A DNA stretch of 64,000 nt. It comes from RGIG5612 sp045598285 (lineage in GTDB: Bacteria; Bacillota; Clostridia; Lachnospirales; Lachnospiraceae). Under the pieces are notes generated by a model. That model worked only from the letters and a program-made list of their open reading frames with translations, was not told where the DNA came from and did no database searches. Positions 52,864 through 61,429 of the stretch are shown one piece after another. The DNA lies in the NCBI GenBank assembly GCA_045598285.1, contig JAZLLU010000007.1, positions 19,952 to 83,951 of the forward strand, in the 5' to 3' direction. Numbering within the stretch: position 1 is the first letter of the stretch; every line of letters starts with the position of its first letter. Position numbers and translations under genes: made by a program.

Positions 52864-54822
52864 CTAATTCTTAAATTTTTCTATGTAATCTTGTTCTGTA
52901 ATAATTGGTATACCAAGTTCTTTTGCACTCTTATTTTTTGAAGAATTACTTAATATATCATTATTAATTAAGTAACTAGTTTTTGAAGAAACGCTTCCCG
53001 AAACCTTACCACCAAAATTTTCTATTTCGGCCTTAAGAGCATCCCTGTTTTCGTATTTTTCTAACGATCCAGTAATTACAAAAATTAAACCCTTAAGTTT
53101 CTCATCCGATTCATGTACCGCCGGTATTTCAATTTTAACTTCATTTAATAATTCGTCAACTATTAAAGAATTATTTTTGTCATTAAAGTAATAAACAATA
53201 GCTTTTGCAAGAACATCGCCAATGCCATCAATTAAAATCAAATCATCAAACGAAGCATTTCTAATTTTATTAAAATCGTAATCAAAATATTTAGATATGA
53301 CTTTAGCGTTTGCAGCCCCAATACCTAAAATACCTAAAGCATTAAGAACTCTAAAACATTGTGTATTACGTGAAGAATTAACCGAAGTTATTATATTTTC
53401 ATAAGATTTTTCGCCAAATCCATTCATCGTTGTAATACGCTCTTTATACTGCTCTAATTTGTAAATATCAGCAAAATTATTTATAAATCCACATCCAATA
53501 AATTTTTCTAAAGTCTCTTCAGAAATTCCCTCAATATTCATTGCATTTCTACTTACAAAATCTACAAAAGATTTAATTTTTTTTGCTGGACAATTTAGAT
53601 TAGGACAAATTAAAGTTTTTACATCGTTTTCATTTTTTATAACTGTAGGTCCACCACAAGCAGGACAAACTTTAGTTGGAACTAAAGTATTACTCTTAGT
53701 AAGATTATCTTTAATTTGTGGAATAATCATATTAGCTTTATAAACAGTGATTTTATCACCAATTCCAAGTTCTAAACCTTCAATAATACTAACATTATGA
53801 AGAGAAGCTCTGCTGACAGTTGTTCCCTCTAATTCGACACTTTCAAAAATTGCAACAGGATTAATTAGACCTGTCCTAGAAGGCGACCACTCTACATCTA
53901 AAAGAGTTGTCGTAGCAAGTTCATCTTTCCACTTAAACGCCATAGCATTTCTCGGAAACTTTGCTGTTCTTCCTAAACTTTTACCATATTCAATATCATC
54001 CATTAAAAGAACAAGTCCATCAGAAGGAATATCAAAAGACTCAATTTCTTTAGAATAATCTTTAATAGCATTTTCAACAGAACGAGCACTAACCTTTTTA
54101 TAAGGAACAACATCAAACCCTAATTTTTTTAGCCATAAAAATTTATTTTCATTTGAATTATTAAAATCAATGTCTTGATTAGTACTTTCTAAAGAAAAAA
54201 TAAAAACATTAACTTTCCTACTAGCAGTAATATTTGGATCTAATTGTCGAACGGAACCAGAGCAAAGATTCCTTGGATTTTTATATTTTGATTCAGCTTC
54301 GCTTATACTTTCGTTTATTATTTCAAAATCAGAATATTTTATAACGGCTTCACCGCGAACAACAAGTTTACCTTTATAAGGAATATTAAGAGGAATATTA
54401 ATAAATGTTTTTGCGTTATTAGTAACGACTTCGCCAATCTCACCATTACCTCTTGTAACAGCTTTTTTAAGTGTACCCTCATTATAAGTTAATACAATTG
54501 TAAGACCGTCAAGTTTCCATGATAAAAGACCTATTTGCTCGCCCAAAAATTCTGCTAAAACTAAAGGATCTTTAGTTTTATCTAAAGAAAGCATAGGACT
54601 TTCGTGACGTTCTTTAATTAAACTTTCAGCTGCTTCAAATCCAACATTTTGTGTTGGAGAGTTAGAATAAATAAGTCCTGTTTCCTTTTCTAACAAAACA
54701 AGTTCATCGTAAAGCTCATCATATTCAGCATTAGACATTATTTCAATATCCTCAGCATAATAAGCTTTACTAGCATTATTTAATAATTCAATTAATTCCT
54801 TAATTCGCTCTGATTTATTCAT
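52864..54822 (-). CDS. ligA: NAD-dependent DNA ligase LigA
   Basis: Seals nicks in replication and repair. The 652-residue protein has the Ia domain, adenylation Lys103 in SWKLDG, an OB fold, a four-Cys zinc finger (CPACGG...CPNLNCPAKK), helix-hairpin-helix motifs (NALGILGIGAANAKVI, LILIDGIGDVLAKAI) and a C-terminal BRCT domain (LKGLIFVITGSLEKYENRD). ATG 54822 is chosen because the product then begins MNKSERIKELIELLN; a start six codons upstream gives an atypical leader. Confidence 0.95.
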   Translation of the reverse strand: MNKSERIKELIELLNNASKAYYAEDIEIMSNAEYDELYDELVLLEKETGLIYSNSPTQNVGFEAAESLIKERHESPMLSLDKTKDPLVLAEFLGEQIGLLSWKLDGLTIVLTYNEGTLKKAVTRGNGEIGEVVTNNAKTFINIPLNIPYKGKLVVRGEAVIKYSDFEIINESISEAESKYKNPRNLCSGSVRQLDPNITASRKVNVFIFSLESTNQDIDFNNSNENKFLWLKKLGFDVVPYKKVSARSVENAIKDYSKEIESFDIPSDGLVLLMDDIEYGKSLGRTAKFPRNAMAFKWKDELATTTLLDVEWSPSRTGLINPVAIFESVELEGTTVSRASLHNVSIIEGLELGIGDKITVYKANMIIPQIKDNLTKSNTLVPTKVCPACGGPTVIKNENDVKTLICPNLNCPAKKIKSFVDFVSRNAMNIEGISEETLEKFIGCGFINNFADIYKLEQYKERITTMNGFGEKSYENIITSVNSSRNTQCFRVLNALGILGIGAANAKVISKYFDYDFNKIRNASFDDLILIDGIGDVLAKAIVYYFNDKNNSLIVDELLNEVKIEIPAVHESDEKLKGLIFVITGSLEKYENRDALKAEIENFGGKVSGSVSSKTSYLINNDILSNSSKNKSAKELGIPIITEQDYIEKFKN

Positions 54823-54860
54823 ACCTATATTATAATACAAAATAAATTAAAAAGTGGCCT

Positions 54861-55616
54861 TTATTTAAGACCACTTAATAATTTATTAATTTCAGATTCG
54901 GTGATATTTCTATAATGACCAACTGGCAAATTTCCTAGATTAATATTCATGATTCGCACACGTTTTAGGTTAAGCACATTAAATCCAACAACCTTACACA
55001 TTCTTCTAATTTGCCTATTATAACCTTGAGTTAAAATTATTGAAAAAGTACATTTATCAATTTGCTTAACTTGGCATTTTCGTGTCTTAACTTTTTTTGT
55101 ATCATCTTCTAGTAAAATTTCAACACCGTCACGCATCTTACTTAAAAAATCTTTTGTAATAGGTTTATCAACATCAACAATGTATTCTTTTTCGTGATAA
55201 TTTGAAGACTTTAATATTTTATTAACTATTTCACCAGTGTTAGTAAGCAAGATTAAACCAGAAGAATTTTTATCTAATCTACCAATTGGATAAATTCTGG
55301 TCGGATATTTTATATAATTAATAATATTGTCAGGATTACTTAAATTTGAAGTGCATTCAATACCAACAGGTTTATTAAAAGCAATTAAAATAAAATCATC
55401 ATTAGTTTCAACGATTTTCCCATTTACTTTTACCACTTGATTTTTTGAAACCTTTTGCCCTATCAAAGCTACTTTGTCATCAACGAAAACTTTTCCATTT
55501 TCAATAAGTCTATCGGCTTCGCGTCTAGAACAAAAACCAGCATCACTTAAAAATTTGTTAAGCCTAATAGGTTCATCAGTATTTTCTTTTATAATATTTT
55601 TTGAAATTTTATTCAT
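54861..55616 (-). CDS. rluF: RluF-like 23S rRNA pseudouridine synthase
   Basis: A 251-residue RsuA/RluB/RluF-family enzyme with N-terminal S4 domain (IRLNKFLSDAGFCSRREADRLIENGKVFVD), FNKPVGIECTS and catalytic GRLDKNSSGLILLTN, and QGYNRQIRRMCKVVGF. The CSRREADRLIE and KPVGIECT signatures favour RluF. It probably modifies the decoding-adjacent region of 23S rRNA; target by homology only. Confidence 0.88.
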   Translation of the reverse strand: MNKISKNIIKENTDEPIRLNKFLSDAGFCSRREADRLIENGKVFVDDKVALIGQKVSKNQVVKVNGKIVETNDDFILIAFNKPVGIECTSNLSNPDNIINYIKYPTRIYPIGRLDKNSSGLILLTNTGEIVNKILKSSNYHEKEYIVDVDKPITKDFLSKMRDGVEILLEDDTKKVKTRKCQVKQIDKCTFSIILTQGYNRQIRRMCKVVGFNVLNLKRVRIMNINLGNLPVGHYRNITESEINKLLSGLK

Positions 55617-55638
55617 TGTTTAATTATACATTAGATTA

Positions 55639-56280
55639 TTATCTAATCAAATCTTTAACATCGCACATTAAAGAATTAGCTAATGCTAATACGACATCTA
55701 CGCTAGCCTTTGAAATATCATTTCTCCTTTGCTCATATAGTTGAATCATTCTCAGAGAAACATTTGATTTTTCACTAAGCTGTTTTTGAGTAAATCCTCT
55801 TAGTTTTCTATAATAAGCCAATCTAGTTTCTTTACTAAAATAATTTTCATTGAAAATTCTATCGATTTTAATAATAAACAATGGAAGATCATTATTATTA
55901 AGTTCATAATACTTACTAATTTCACTTGGAGAAAGTCCGTTATCGCTCATTTCCTTAAAAGATACATTCTTGTTCCATTGAAAATATGCACAAATCCTAC
56001 CCACCCAATATTCAACCGAATCAAAATTATTTTTGGCAATTGGAGTTATATATTCAGTTTCAACACCAATACTTTTTAAGACATGTAACGCAAGATCATC
56101 ACCTGAGATACCTGATACAAATTTGGGATTACCAACTTCAAAATTTTTAGCAACATAAGAAGAAACAAAACACGAATAAAAAGTATCAATATCGTAGTTA
56201 AGACAGTTAACTGCGAAATCAAACATTTCACCCATAATATGCATACTATCCTCAATGTAATATTCGTTGTAAGCGAGCAT
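55639..56280 (-). CDS. HTH (XRE-type) protein, probable antitoxin partner
   Basis: A 213-residue protein. Residues 1-145 (MLAYNEYYIEDSMHIMGEMFDFAVNCL..., GNPKFVSGISGDDLALHVL) form a domain that regularly accompanies DUF3990 proteins in Clostridia, as I recall. The C-terminus has an XRE helix-turn-helix (151-190: YYRKLRGFTQKQLSEKSNVSLRMIQLYEQRRNDI). It overlaps the DUF3990 gene by 29 bases and probably binds the twin palindromes upstream of that gene, autorepressing the pair. Confidence 0.8.
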   Translation of the reverse strand: MLAYNEYYIEDSMHIMGEMFDFAVNCLNYDIDTFYSCFVSSYVAKNFEVGNPKFVSGISGDDLALHVLKSIGVETEYITPIAKNNFDSVEYWVGRICAYFQWNKNVSFKEMSDNGLSPSEISKYYELNNNDLPLFIIKIDRIFNENYFSKETRLAYYRKLRGFTQKQLSEKSNVSLRMIQLYEQRRNDISKASVDVVLALANSLMCDVKDLIR

Positions 56281-56926
56281 CGTTATTTCTCCATCTGTCG
56301 ATATAAATATCGTTTATATAAATATAATCAGAATCATCTTTCTCATTTAATTGAATTTGTAAATCTAAATCATTATTAATGATTATTTGATAATATTTAT
56401 TATAGTCAACATTTTCAGCATACTTAAAACTTAAAGTGTTTATAGACCTCTCACTAACAAACACAAGTTGGTCACACAAGCTATTTGCATGCACAAGTTT
56501 ATTGAACTTGTGCAAAGAAATTTCTCCTAATAAAAACCTACGAATTACAGCAAAATAAGAGTTATCAGCTCTAATACCTTTAATAACATCAATTTTCTTA
56601 AGTTCAGGACAAAACTCTTCTTTAATGTAATCTTTTATTTTTATTAAAGATTTATTTCTCTCCTCTATATGTTTATTAGATATCACAAGAGCAAGCCAAT
56701 TTAACACATGATATTTTTCATTTGTAAGATCTAAAACATTAAAATACTCTAAGTTAATTTCATAAGCATTAATAAAACCAGTCGTTCTATTTTGAGCAGC
56801 CCAAAGTTTAGCCTGTTCTGTATCATTACAACAATAAAAACCTTGGCCAAAATCATTAATATGGTTACCAAAGTTGTATAATGGTGCCTGTATTATCTTT
56901 GAAGATCCGTGAAATACGTAAATAAT
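56252..56926 (-). CDS. DUF3990 protein, probable toxin, with no standard start codon
   Basis: Read from 56926 the frame encodes IIYVFHGSSKIIQAPLYNFG then DFGQGFYCCNDTEQAKLWA, the typical N-terminus of DUF3990 proteins, which I recall as ADP-ribosyltransferase-like and often paired with HTH genes. There is no ATG, GTG or TTG before codon 74 (GTG 56707), yet a perfect AGGAGG (56930-56935) precedes two in-frame ATT codons (56926 and 56923). Either ATT is used as a rare start, or the start was lost by one substitution and the gene is silenced. Total 224-225 residues if ATT starts. Confidence 0.75.
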   Translation of the reverse strand: MIYVFHGSSKIIQAPLYNFGNHINDFGQGFYCCNDTEQAKLWAAQNRTTGFINAYEINLEYFNVLDLTNEKYHVLNWLALVISNKHIEERNKSLIKIKDYIKEEFCPELKKIDVIKGIRADNSYFAVIRRFLLGEISLHKFNKLVHANSLCDQLVFVSERSINTLSFKYAENVDYNKYYQIIINNDLDLQIQLNEKDDSDYIYINDIYIDRWRNNDARLQRILH

Positions 56927-56940
56927 TTGCCTCCTAATTA

Positions 56941-56999
56941 ATATCGTTTTAACGATATATGCCTAAATACATTATATCGCTTTAACGATATTAATACAA
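56941..56999 (-). promoter_or_regulatory. Promoter and twin operators of the DUF3990/HTH operon
   Basis: Two 18-bp palindromes: ATATCGTTTTAACGATAT (56941-56958, eight-base arms) and ATATCGCTTTAACGATAT (56974-56991), spaced 33 bp start to start, three helical turns. On the minus strand TTGTAT (56999-56994), 17-base spacer and TATAAT (56976-56971) form a promoter; the second palindrome fills the spacer and the first lies downstream of the start. A dimeric repressor bound to both would close the promoter. Confidence 0.85.
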
Positions 57000-57030
57000 T
57001 AATGAAAATCTAACAAATGAAAGGATGTTT

Positions 57031-57570
57031 TTAAGATAAAGCTAAAGATTTTATGTAATTTAATCCCATGCGTACTGGAGGAATAAATAGAATTGCCAAA
57101 GTAATTGCACCTTCTAATCCAATATAAGATCCGTTATATAAAATAGAATAAACAAATGGTCCAAAACCTGTTCCTTCGGCATAAGAAGCAAAGAACATCA
57201 CTCCAGAAATAACTCCAAATACAAAACGACCAAATATAGAAATCAAATACCCTATTTGTAATCCATATTTATATTTATTGAAAAAGCCTGAAAGACCAAG
57301 ACAGCCAAAGGCAAATATATAATCAAATAAAAATTGAAAAAAAGAATAAAATGCGGGATTAGTAATAAATTGAATTATGCCATAAACAACAGCACAAATA
57401 ATACCAATAAAAGGACCAAACCAATATCCAATTAATGTTACAAACAACATGCTAAATAAAGTTACTGCTCCGCCCATTGGCAAATCAATAATTTTAATAA
57501 ATGATGTCACTGTAGCAAGTGCAATAGCAACTGCTGAAAAAACTAAAGTTTTAACCTTGAACCTTTTCAT
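57031..57570 (-). CDS. thiT: ThiT-like thiamine transporter (ECF S component)
   Basis: A 179-residue six-helix membrane protein of the ECF S-component class. LPMGGAVTLFSMLFVTLIGYWFGP and the conserved SYIGLEGAIT near the C-terminus match ThiT, which binds thiamine. The ATP-binding and T subunits of the ECF module are not in the window and are presumably shared. The start overlaps the upstream EamA gene by 20 bases; no thiamine riboswitch is visible. Confidence 0.88.
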   Translation of the reverse strand: MKRFKVKTLVFSAVAIALATVTSFIKIIDLPMGGAVTLFSMLFVTLIGYWFGPFIGIICAVVYGIIQFITNPAFYSFFQFLFDYIFAFGCLGLSGFFNKYKYGLQIGYLISIFGRFVFGVISGVMFFASYAEGTGFGPFVYSILYNGSYIGLEGAITLAILFIPPVRMGLNYIKSLALS

Positions 57571-58450
57571 TTGTTCTCCATCTAATATTCATCAAAACAA
57601 TTGATAAAACAATAAATATTACTCCTAGTATCTTAAATATATCATGACTTTCGTGAAAAACAGTCATTCCTAATATAGATCCAACCATAGGCTCAGTAGC
57701 AACCAAAATAGAAGCTGTTGATGATGGCACATGTTTTAAACCATATGAAAATAAAAAGTATGCCAACACTGCATTGACTAATGCAAGACCTATTCCCCAC
57801 AAAATAGCAATTGGATTTTCCTTTAATACATTAATTGTATTACCAACTTTTCCAAATGGCAAAATAAAAATCATACCAATGAGGAAAGCATAAAAATTAA
57901 TAGTAAGACCATTATAATTTTTACTACCAGCTATTCTAACAAAAATATTATGTAGAGCAAAAATTACTCCCGATAAAAGACCAGTAAGTAAAACCATAGG
58001 AGTAATAATAGCTGCCCCATTTATAATGCCAGAAACAAATATGCAACCAATTACAGTAACAATTGAAGCAATAACTTTTAATAAAGTAATTTTTTCCTTA
58101 AAAATAAAAGCAGAACAAATAAGAACAAAAATAGGTGAAGTATATAAAAGAACAACAGCAACAGCTACTTCTGACTTAATAACAGTTTCAAAGTATAAAA
58201 ACGAAAATAGACTTATACAAATAATTCCTATAAATAAAAAAATCCATATATCTTTTAAATTAATTTTGAAAAGTTTAGGATTATAAAACAAAATAATCAA
58301 AAAATAAATAATAGCAGCAAAAACAATTTTAATTGTTGCAGTTTGCATACCATCTAATCCATAACTTTGAAGTGGTCTAAGAAATAAACTTAAACACCCC
58401 CAAAATACGCCTGCTAATATAATTGAAATTATTGGAAATACTTTTTTCAT
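57551..58450 (-). CDS. EamA/DMT family transporter
   Basis: A 299-residue protein with about ten transmembrane segments in two EamA repeats; SSTASILVATEPMVGSILGMTVFHE is the second-repeat signature. It overlaps thiT and lies three bases after the FAD-dependent oxidoreductase gene, so it is transcribed with both. Coupling to thiT suggests a vitamin- or thiamine-related substrate, but this is inference from position. Confidence 0.84.
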   Translation of the reverse strand: MKKVFPIISIILAGVFWGCLSLFLRPLQSYGLDGMQTATIKIVFAAIIYFLIILFYNPKLFKINLKDIWIFLFIGIICISLFSFLYFETVIKSEVAVAVVLLYTSPIFVLICSAFIFKEKITLLKVIASIVTVIGCIFVSGIINGAAIITPMVLLTGLLSGVIFALHNIFVRIAGSKNYNGLTINFYAFLIGMIFILPFGKVGNTINVLKENPIAILWGIGLALVNAVLAYFLFSYGLKHVPSSTASILVATEPMVGSILGMTVFHESHDIFKILGVIFIVLSIVLMNIRWRTNEKVQG

Positions 58451-58453
58451 GAT

Positions 58454-59875
58454 TTATTTGTCAAAAATGATTTGACTGCCCTTTCCGTCTTTTGTGATAT
58501 CTATTTTATTTAATTTTAATTCATCTGCAAGAAGTTCAATAATTTTATTCTCGCAATATGAACCTTGGCATCTTCCCATGCAAGCGCCAGTTCTTCTTCT
58601 GACACCGTTAACAGTTGTTGCCCCTTTTCTAATTGCTTCTCTAATAGTAATTTCGTAAACATTATTACATTTACAAACAAGTTCTCCATGTAAATTAGGA
58701 TTATAATCAGACGGATTAAATACAAAAGTATATACTTTTCTAATAGGATTAAAGTTAGGGTTTTCTTTTAATTCTCCTAAATATTTTTTAGCAATATTTA
58801 GCACATGTTTCGCCAGCTCTTCAGATATTGTCATGCCTGGAGTTTTCACGCCTATTAAACTAATAAGACCATTATCATCTAAAACACACAAATCATTTAT
58901 ATGCTTGCCTTCATCTTTTATATCAACAGCATCATTTCTTAGTCCGCCAAATTCATTTACTAAAAGATTTTGATTAAGGCTTGGAAGCATATCTTTTGTA
59001 TAATTTATCAAATCTTCTACACCTTGTTCATTTGTAGATTCGTTATAATCACCATCCCAATCTATATGACTAGCTCCAACAATTAAATTAGTAAACATAG
59101 TTGGAATGATTTCATACATATTAGATTTATCTTCACTTTCATTAAAAATTACATGATTAATTTGAAATGAAGAAGTTTCATCATAAACGATATAATCAGC
59201 ATGTGAAAGATTATTTCTTATCGAAGGTTCATTACAAAATTCACGGATTTTATCTGAAAAAACACCACCACAATTAATAACAGTTTTAGCTATATAAGTA
59301 TTATTATTTGTTATAACTTTAATATCATTATTAAGATATTCTAAATCAAGTACTTCTTCATTAAACTTAAATTCAACACCATTATCTTTAGCATTTTCAA
59401 ATGCTGCAATACATAAACTAAATGGAAAAACTAGAGAGGTTGTTTCGCTAAGAAGCGCACTTGTAATTCCCTTCTTTATATTAGGCTCAAGTTTTTCAGC
59501 CTCATTACCACTAATAAGTTTTAATTCTTTTATTCCGTTGTTAATACCATCATTATATTTCTTTTTTAAAGATGCATCACCTTTAGGCCCATAAGAAACC
59601 ATTAAAGATCCTGATCTAATAAATGGAACATCTAACTCATTGCATGTTTCTTCTAATGATTTATTAGCCTTAACACAAAGTTTTGCTTTTAAAGAACCTG
59701 GTTTCATATCATATCCAGCATAAACAATTCCTAAATTAGATTTTGTCATACCAGTAGCAACGTCTTCTCTTTTTTCTAAGACGCAAATACTTAAATCATA
59801 TTTAGCAAAAGTTCTAGCACACATACATCCTAAAACTCCGCCACCAATTATTATTACATCATAATTATTATTCAT
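58454..59875 (-). CDS. GlpA-like FAD-dependent oxidoreductase with BFD-like [2Fe-2S] domain
   Basis: A 473-residue flavoprotein: Rossmann FAD site (DVIIIGGGVLGCMCARTFAKYDL), DAO fold, and a C-terminal BFD-like domain (LVCKCNNVYEITIREAIRKGA...RTGACMGRCQGSYCE) with four Cys for a 2Fe-2S cluster. Family includes glycerol-3-phosphate dehydrogenase GlpA and related dehydrogenases of anaerobes. I start at ATG 59875; a TTG 14 codons upstream lies in repeat copy A and would make an N-terminus from that repeat. No GlpB/C partner is nearby. Confidence 0.86.
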   Translation of the reverse strand: MNNNYDVIIIGGGVLGCMCARTFAKYDLSICVLEKREDVATGMTKSNLGIVYAGYDMKPGSLKAKLCVKANKSLEETCNELDVPFIRSGSLMVSYGPKGDASLKKKYNDGINNGIKELKLISGNEAEKLEPNIKKGITSALLSETTSLVFPFSLCIAAFENAKDNGVEFKFNEEVLDLEYLNNDIKVITNNNTYIAKTVINCGGVFSDKIREFCNEPSIRNNLSHADYIVYDETSSFQINHVIFNESEDKSNMYEIIPTMFTNLIVGASHIDWDGDYNESTNEQGVEDLINYTKDMLPSLNQNLLVNEFGGLRNDAVDIKDEGKHINDLCVLDDNGLISLIGVKTPGMTISEELAKHVLNIAKKYLGELKENPNFNPIRKVYTFVFNPSDYNPNLHGELVCKCNNVYEITIREAIRKGATTVNGVRRRTGACMGRCQGSYCENKIIELLADELKLNKIDITKDGKGSQIIFDK

Positions 59876-59889
59876 TAATTTATTCTTAT

Positions 59890-59958
59890 GCTCGCATCCC
59901 GCACGAACTTTTTTCAATCGCTAATACGCTCTGAAAAAAGTTATGCGGCTCTGCTCGC
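59890..59958 (-). repeat. Intergenic hairpin repeat, copy A
   Basis: A 69-bp unit between the MATE and GlpA-like genes. On the plus strand it runs GCTCGCATCCCGCACG, then AACTTTTTTCA, a 15-base loop, TGAAAAAAGTT, then ATGCGGCTCTGCTCGC. The 11-bp stem and the outer CCGCA/TGCGG pairing give a long hairpin. The same unit occurs as copies B and C. Confidence 0.9.
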
Positions 59959-59963
59959 TATTA

Positions 59964-61346
59964 TTATTTATTATCTACCAGATTTACGACCCACTTCTTT
60001 GAACGCACCATTATAATTCCTATTATACTCTTTATTACATATAGCGAGTTTACTATAAAATAGATTGCGAAGATTGGTAAATTTGTAAATCTTGTTAGTA
60101 TAAATGCTGTTGTTACATATACTGCCCACAAGAAAAATGAATCAAATAAAAATGTAATAACAGTTTTTCCACCACTTCTTAATGTAAAATAAGAACCATG
60201 CGTAATTGCATCAAAAGGCATAAAAATTGCAGAAACCCACAAGAATCTAGTTGCCATTGTTTTAACCATATCTGTAGTATTATAAATATTCGCAATAGGA
60301 ATAGCACATAAAGCTAAAATGCTAGCAAGAAAAATAGTAATACATACAGATAATATAAGTAATTTTTTATCCTCTTCAACTGCTTCTTTGAGTCTACCTT
60401 GTCCAAGCCGCTGACCAACCATTATTGATATAGTCGTTCCCATTGCCATCATACCGCATGAAAATAGATTAATGACTGTAGAAGATATATTAGTTGCGGA
60501 TACAACTTCTAGTCCTCTCATAGAATAACATTGGTTTAGCATTGCTATTCCAGCTGCCCAAAAAACTTCGTTTGCTAAGAGAGGCAAAGATTTTTTAATC
60601 ATTTCTTTTGCTAAGTTAAATGGAATTTTAAAAGATTTGAAAACTTCACTAATGAAAGAAAATCTTTCTTTGTTTTTATGTGTATATACTATAAGAATTC
60701 CGCACTCAACAAACCTTGCAATAATAGTAGCTATAGCAGCACCGGTAACACCTAAGGCAGGCATTCCTAATTTTCCAAAAATAAGAATATAGTTTCCAAC
60801 AACATTTACTGCAACGGCAATTAAGCTTGCTTTAAGTGGTAGAACAGTTTCTCCGCATTCTTTAATTGTTGATGAATATACTTGCATCAATGAAAAAGGA
60901 ATCATCTGAATTGTCATTATTCTAAGATAATGAATACCATAATTAAATGTTGCATTTAAATCAAGATTTTCATTACCTTCATGTAAGAATAGATATATAA
61001 GTTCTTTTCCAAAAACAAAGAATACAAAAGCAAAAATAATGATACAACCTAAAGCAAGATATATCTTCATCTTAAATGAATTTGCTATGCCCTTTTTATT
61101 ACCTTGTCCGTAAAATTGAGAAGTATATATTCCAGCTCCAGATATGCCACCAAATATACTTAAAAGAAAAACAAAAATAAGTTGATTAGCAATTGCAACT
61201 CCAGACATTGGTTCAGTTCCAACTTGTCCGACCATTATATTATCTACAAGGCTTACTAAATTAGTCACCACATTTTGAAAAAGAATTGGCAACATTATCG
61301 CAAATACTTTCTTATAAAAGATTTTGTTTTTCGTAAAAATTCCCAT
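59964..61346 (-). CDS. MATE family efflux transporter
   Basis: A 460-residue protein with about 12 transmembrane helices in two six-helix halves, typical of MATE cation/drug antiporters: MLPILFQNVVTNLVSLVDNIMVGQVG near the start. ATG 61346 is chosen; a TTG 14 codons upstream lies within repeat copy B and would give a repeat-derived N-terminus. The substrate is unknown. Its stop is five bases from repeat copy A. Confidence 0.88.
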   Translation of the reverse strand: MGIFTKNKIFYKKVFAIMLPILFQNVVTNLVSLVDNIMVGQVGTEPMSGVAIANQLIFVFLLSIFGGISGAGIYTSQFYGQGNKKGIANSFKMKIYLALGCIIIFAFVFFVFGKELIYLFLHEGNENLDLNATFNYGIHYLRIMTIQMIPFSLMQVYSSTIKECGETVLPLKASLIAVAVNVVGNYILIFGKLGMPALGVTGAAIATIIARFVECGILIVYTHKNKERFSFISEVFKSFKIPFNLAKEMIKKSLPLLANEVFWAAGIAMLNQCYSMRGLEVVSATNISSTVINLFSCGMMAMGTTISIMVGQRLGQGRLKEAVEEDKKLLILSVCITIFLASILALCAIPIANIYNTTDMVKTMATRFLWVSAIFMPFDAITHGSYFTLRSGGKTVITFLFDSFFLWAVYVTTAFILTRFTNLPIFAIYFIVNSLYVIKSIIGIIMVRSKKWVVNLVDNK

Positions 61347-61360
61347 TGTTTTATACTTAA

Positions 61361-61429
61361 GCTCGTATCCCGCATGAACTTTTTTCAATCACTCATACGT
61401 TCTAAAAAAAGTTATGCGGCTCTGCTCGC
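61361..61429 (-). repeat. Intergenic hairpin repeat, copy B
   Basis: A 69-bp copy, the most diverged of the three, between the SDR and MATE genes. Its right end forms the last six codons and stop of the SDR gene (residues LASRAA), so the repeat has intruded on, or been captured by, that coding end. Confidence 0.88.
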
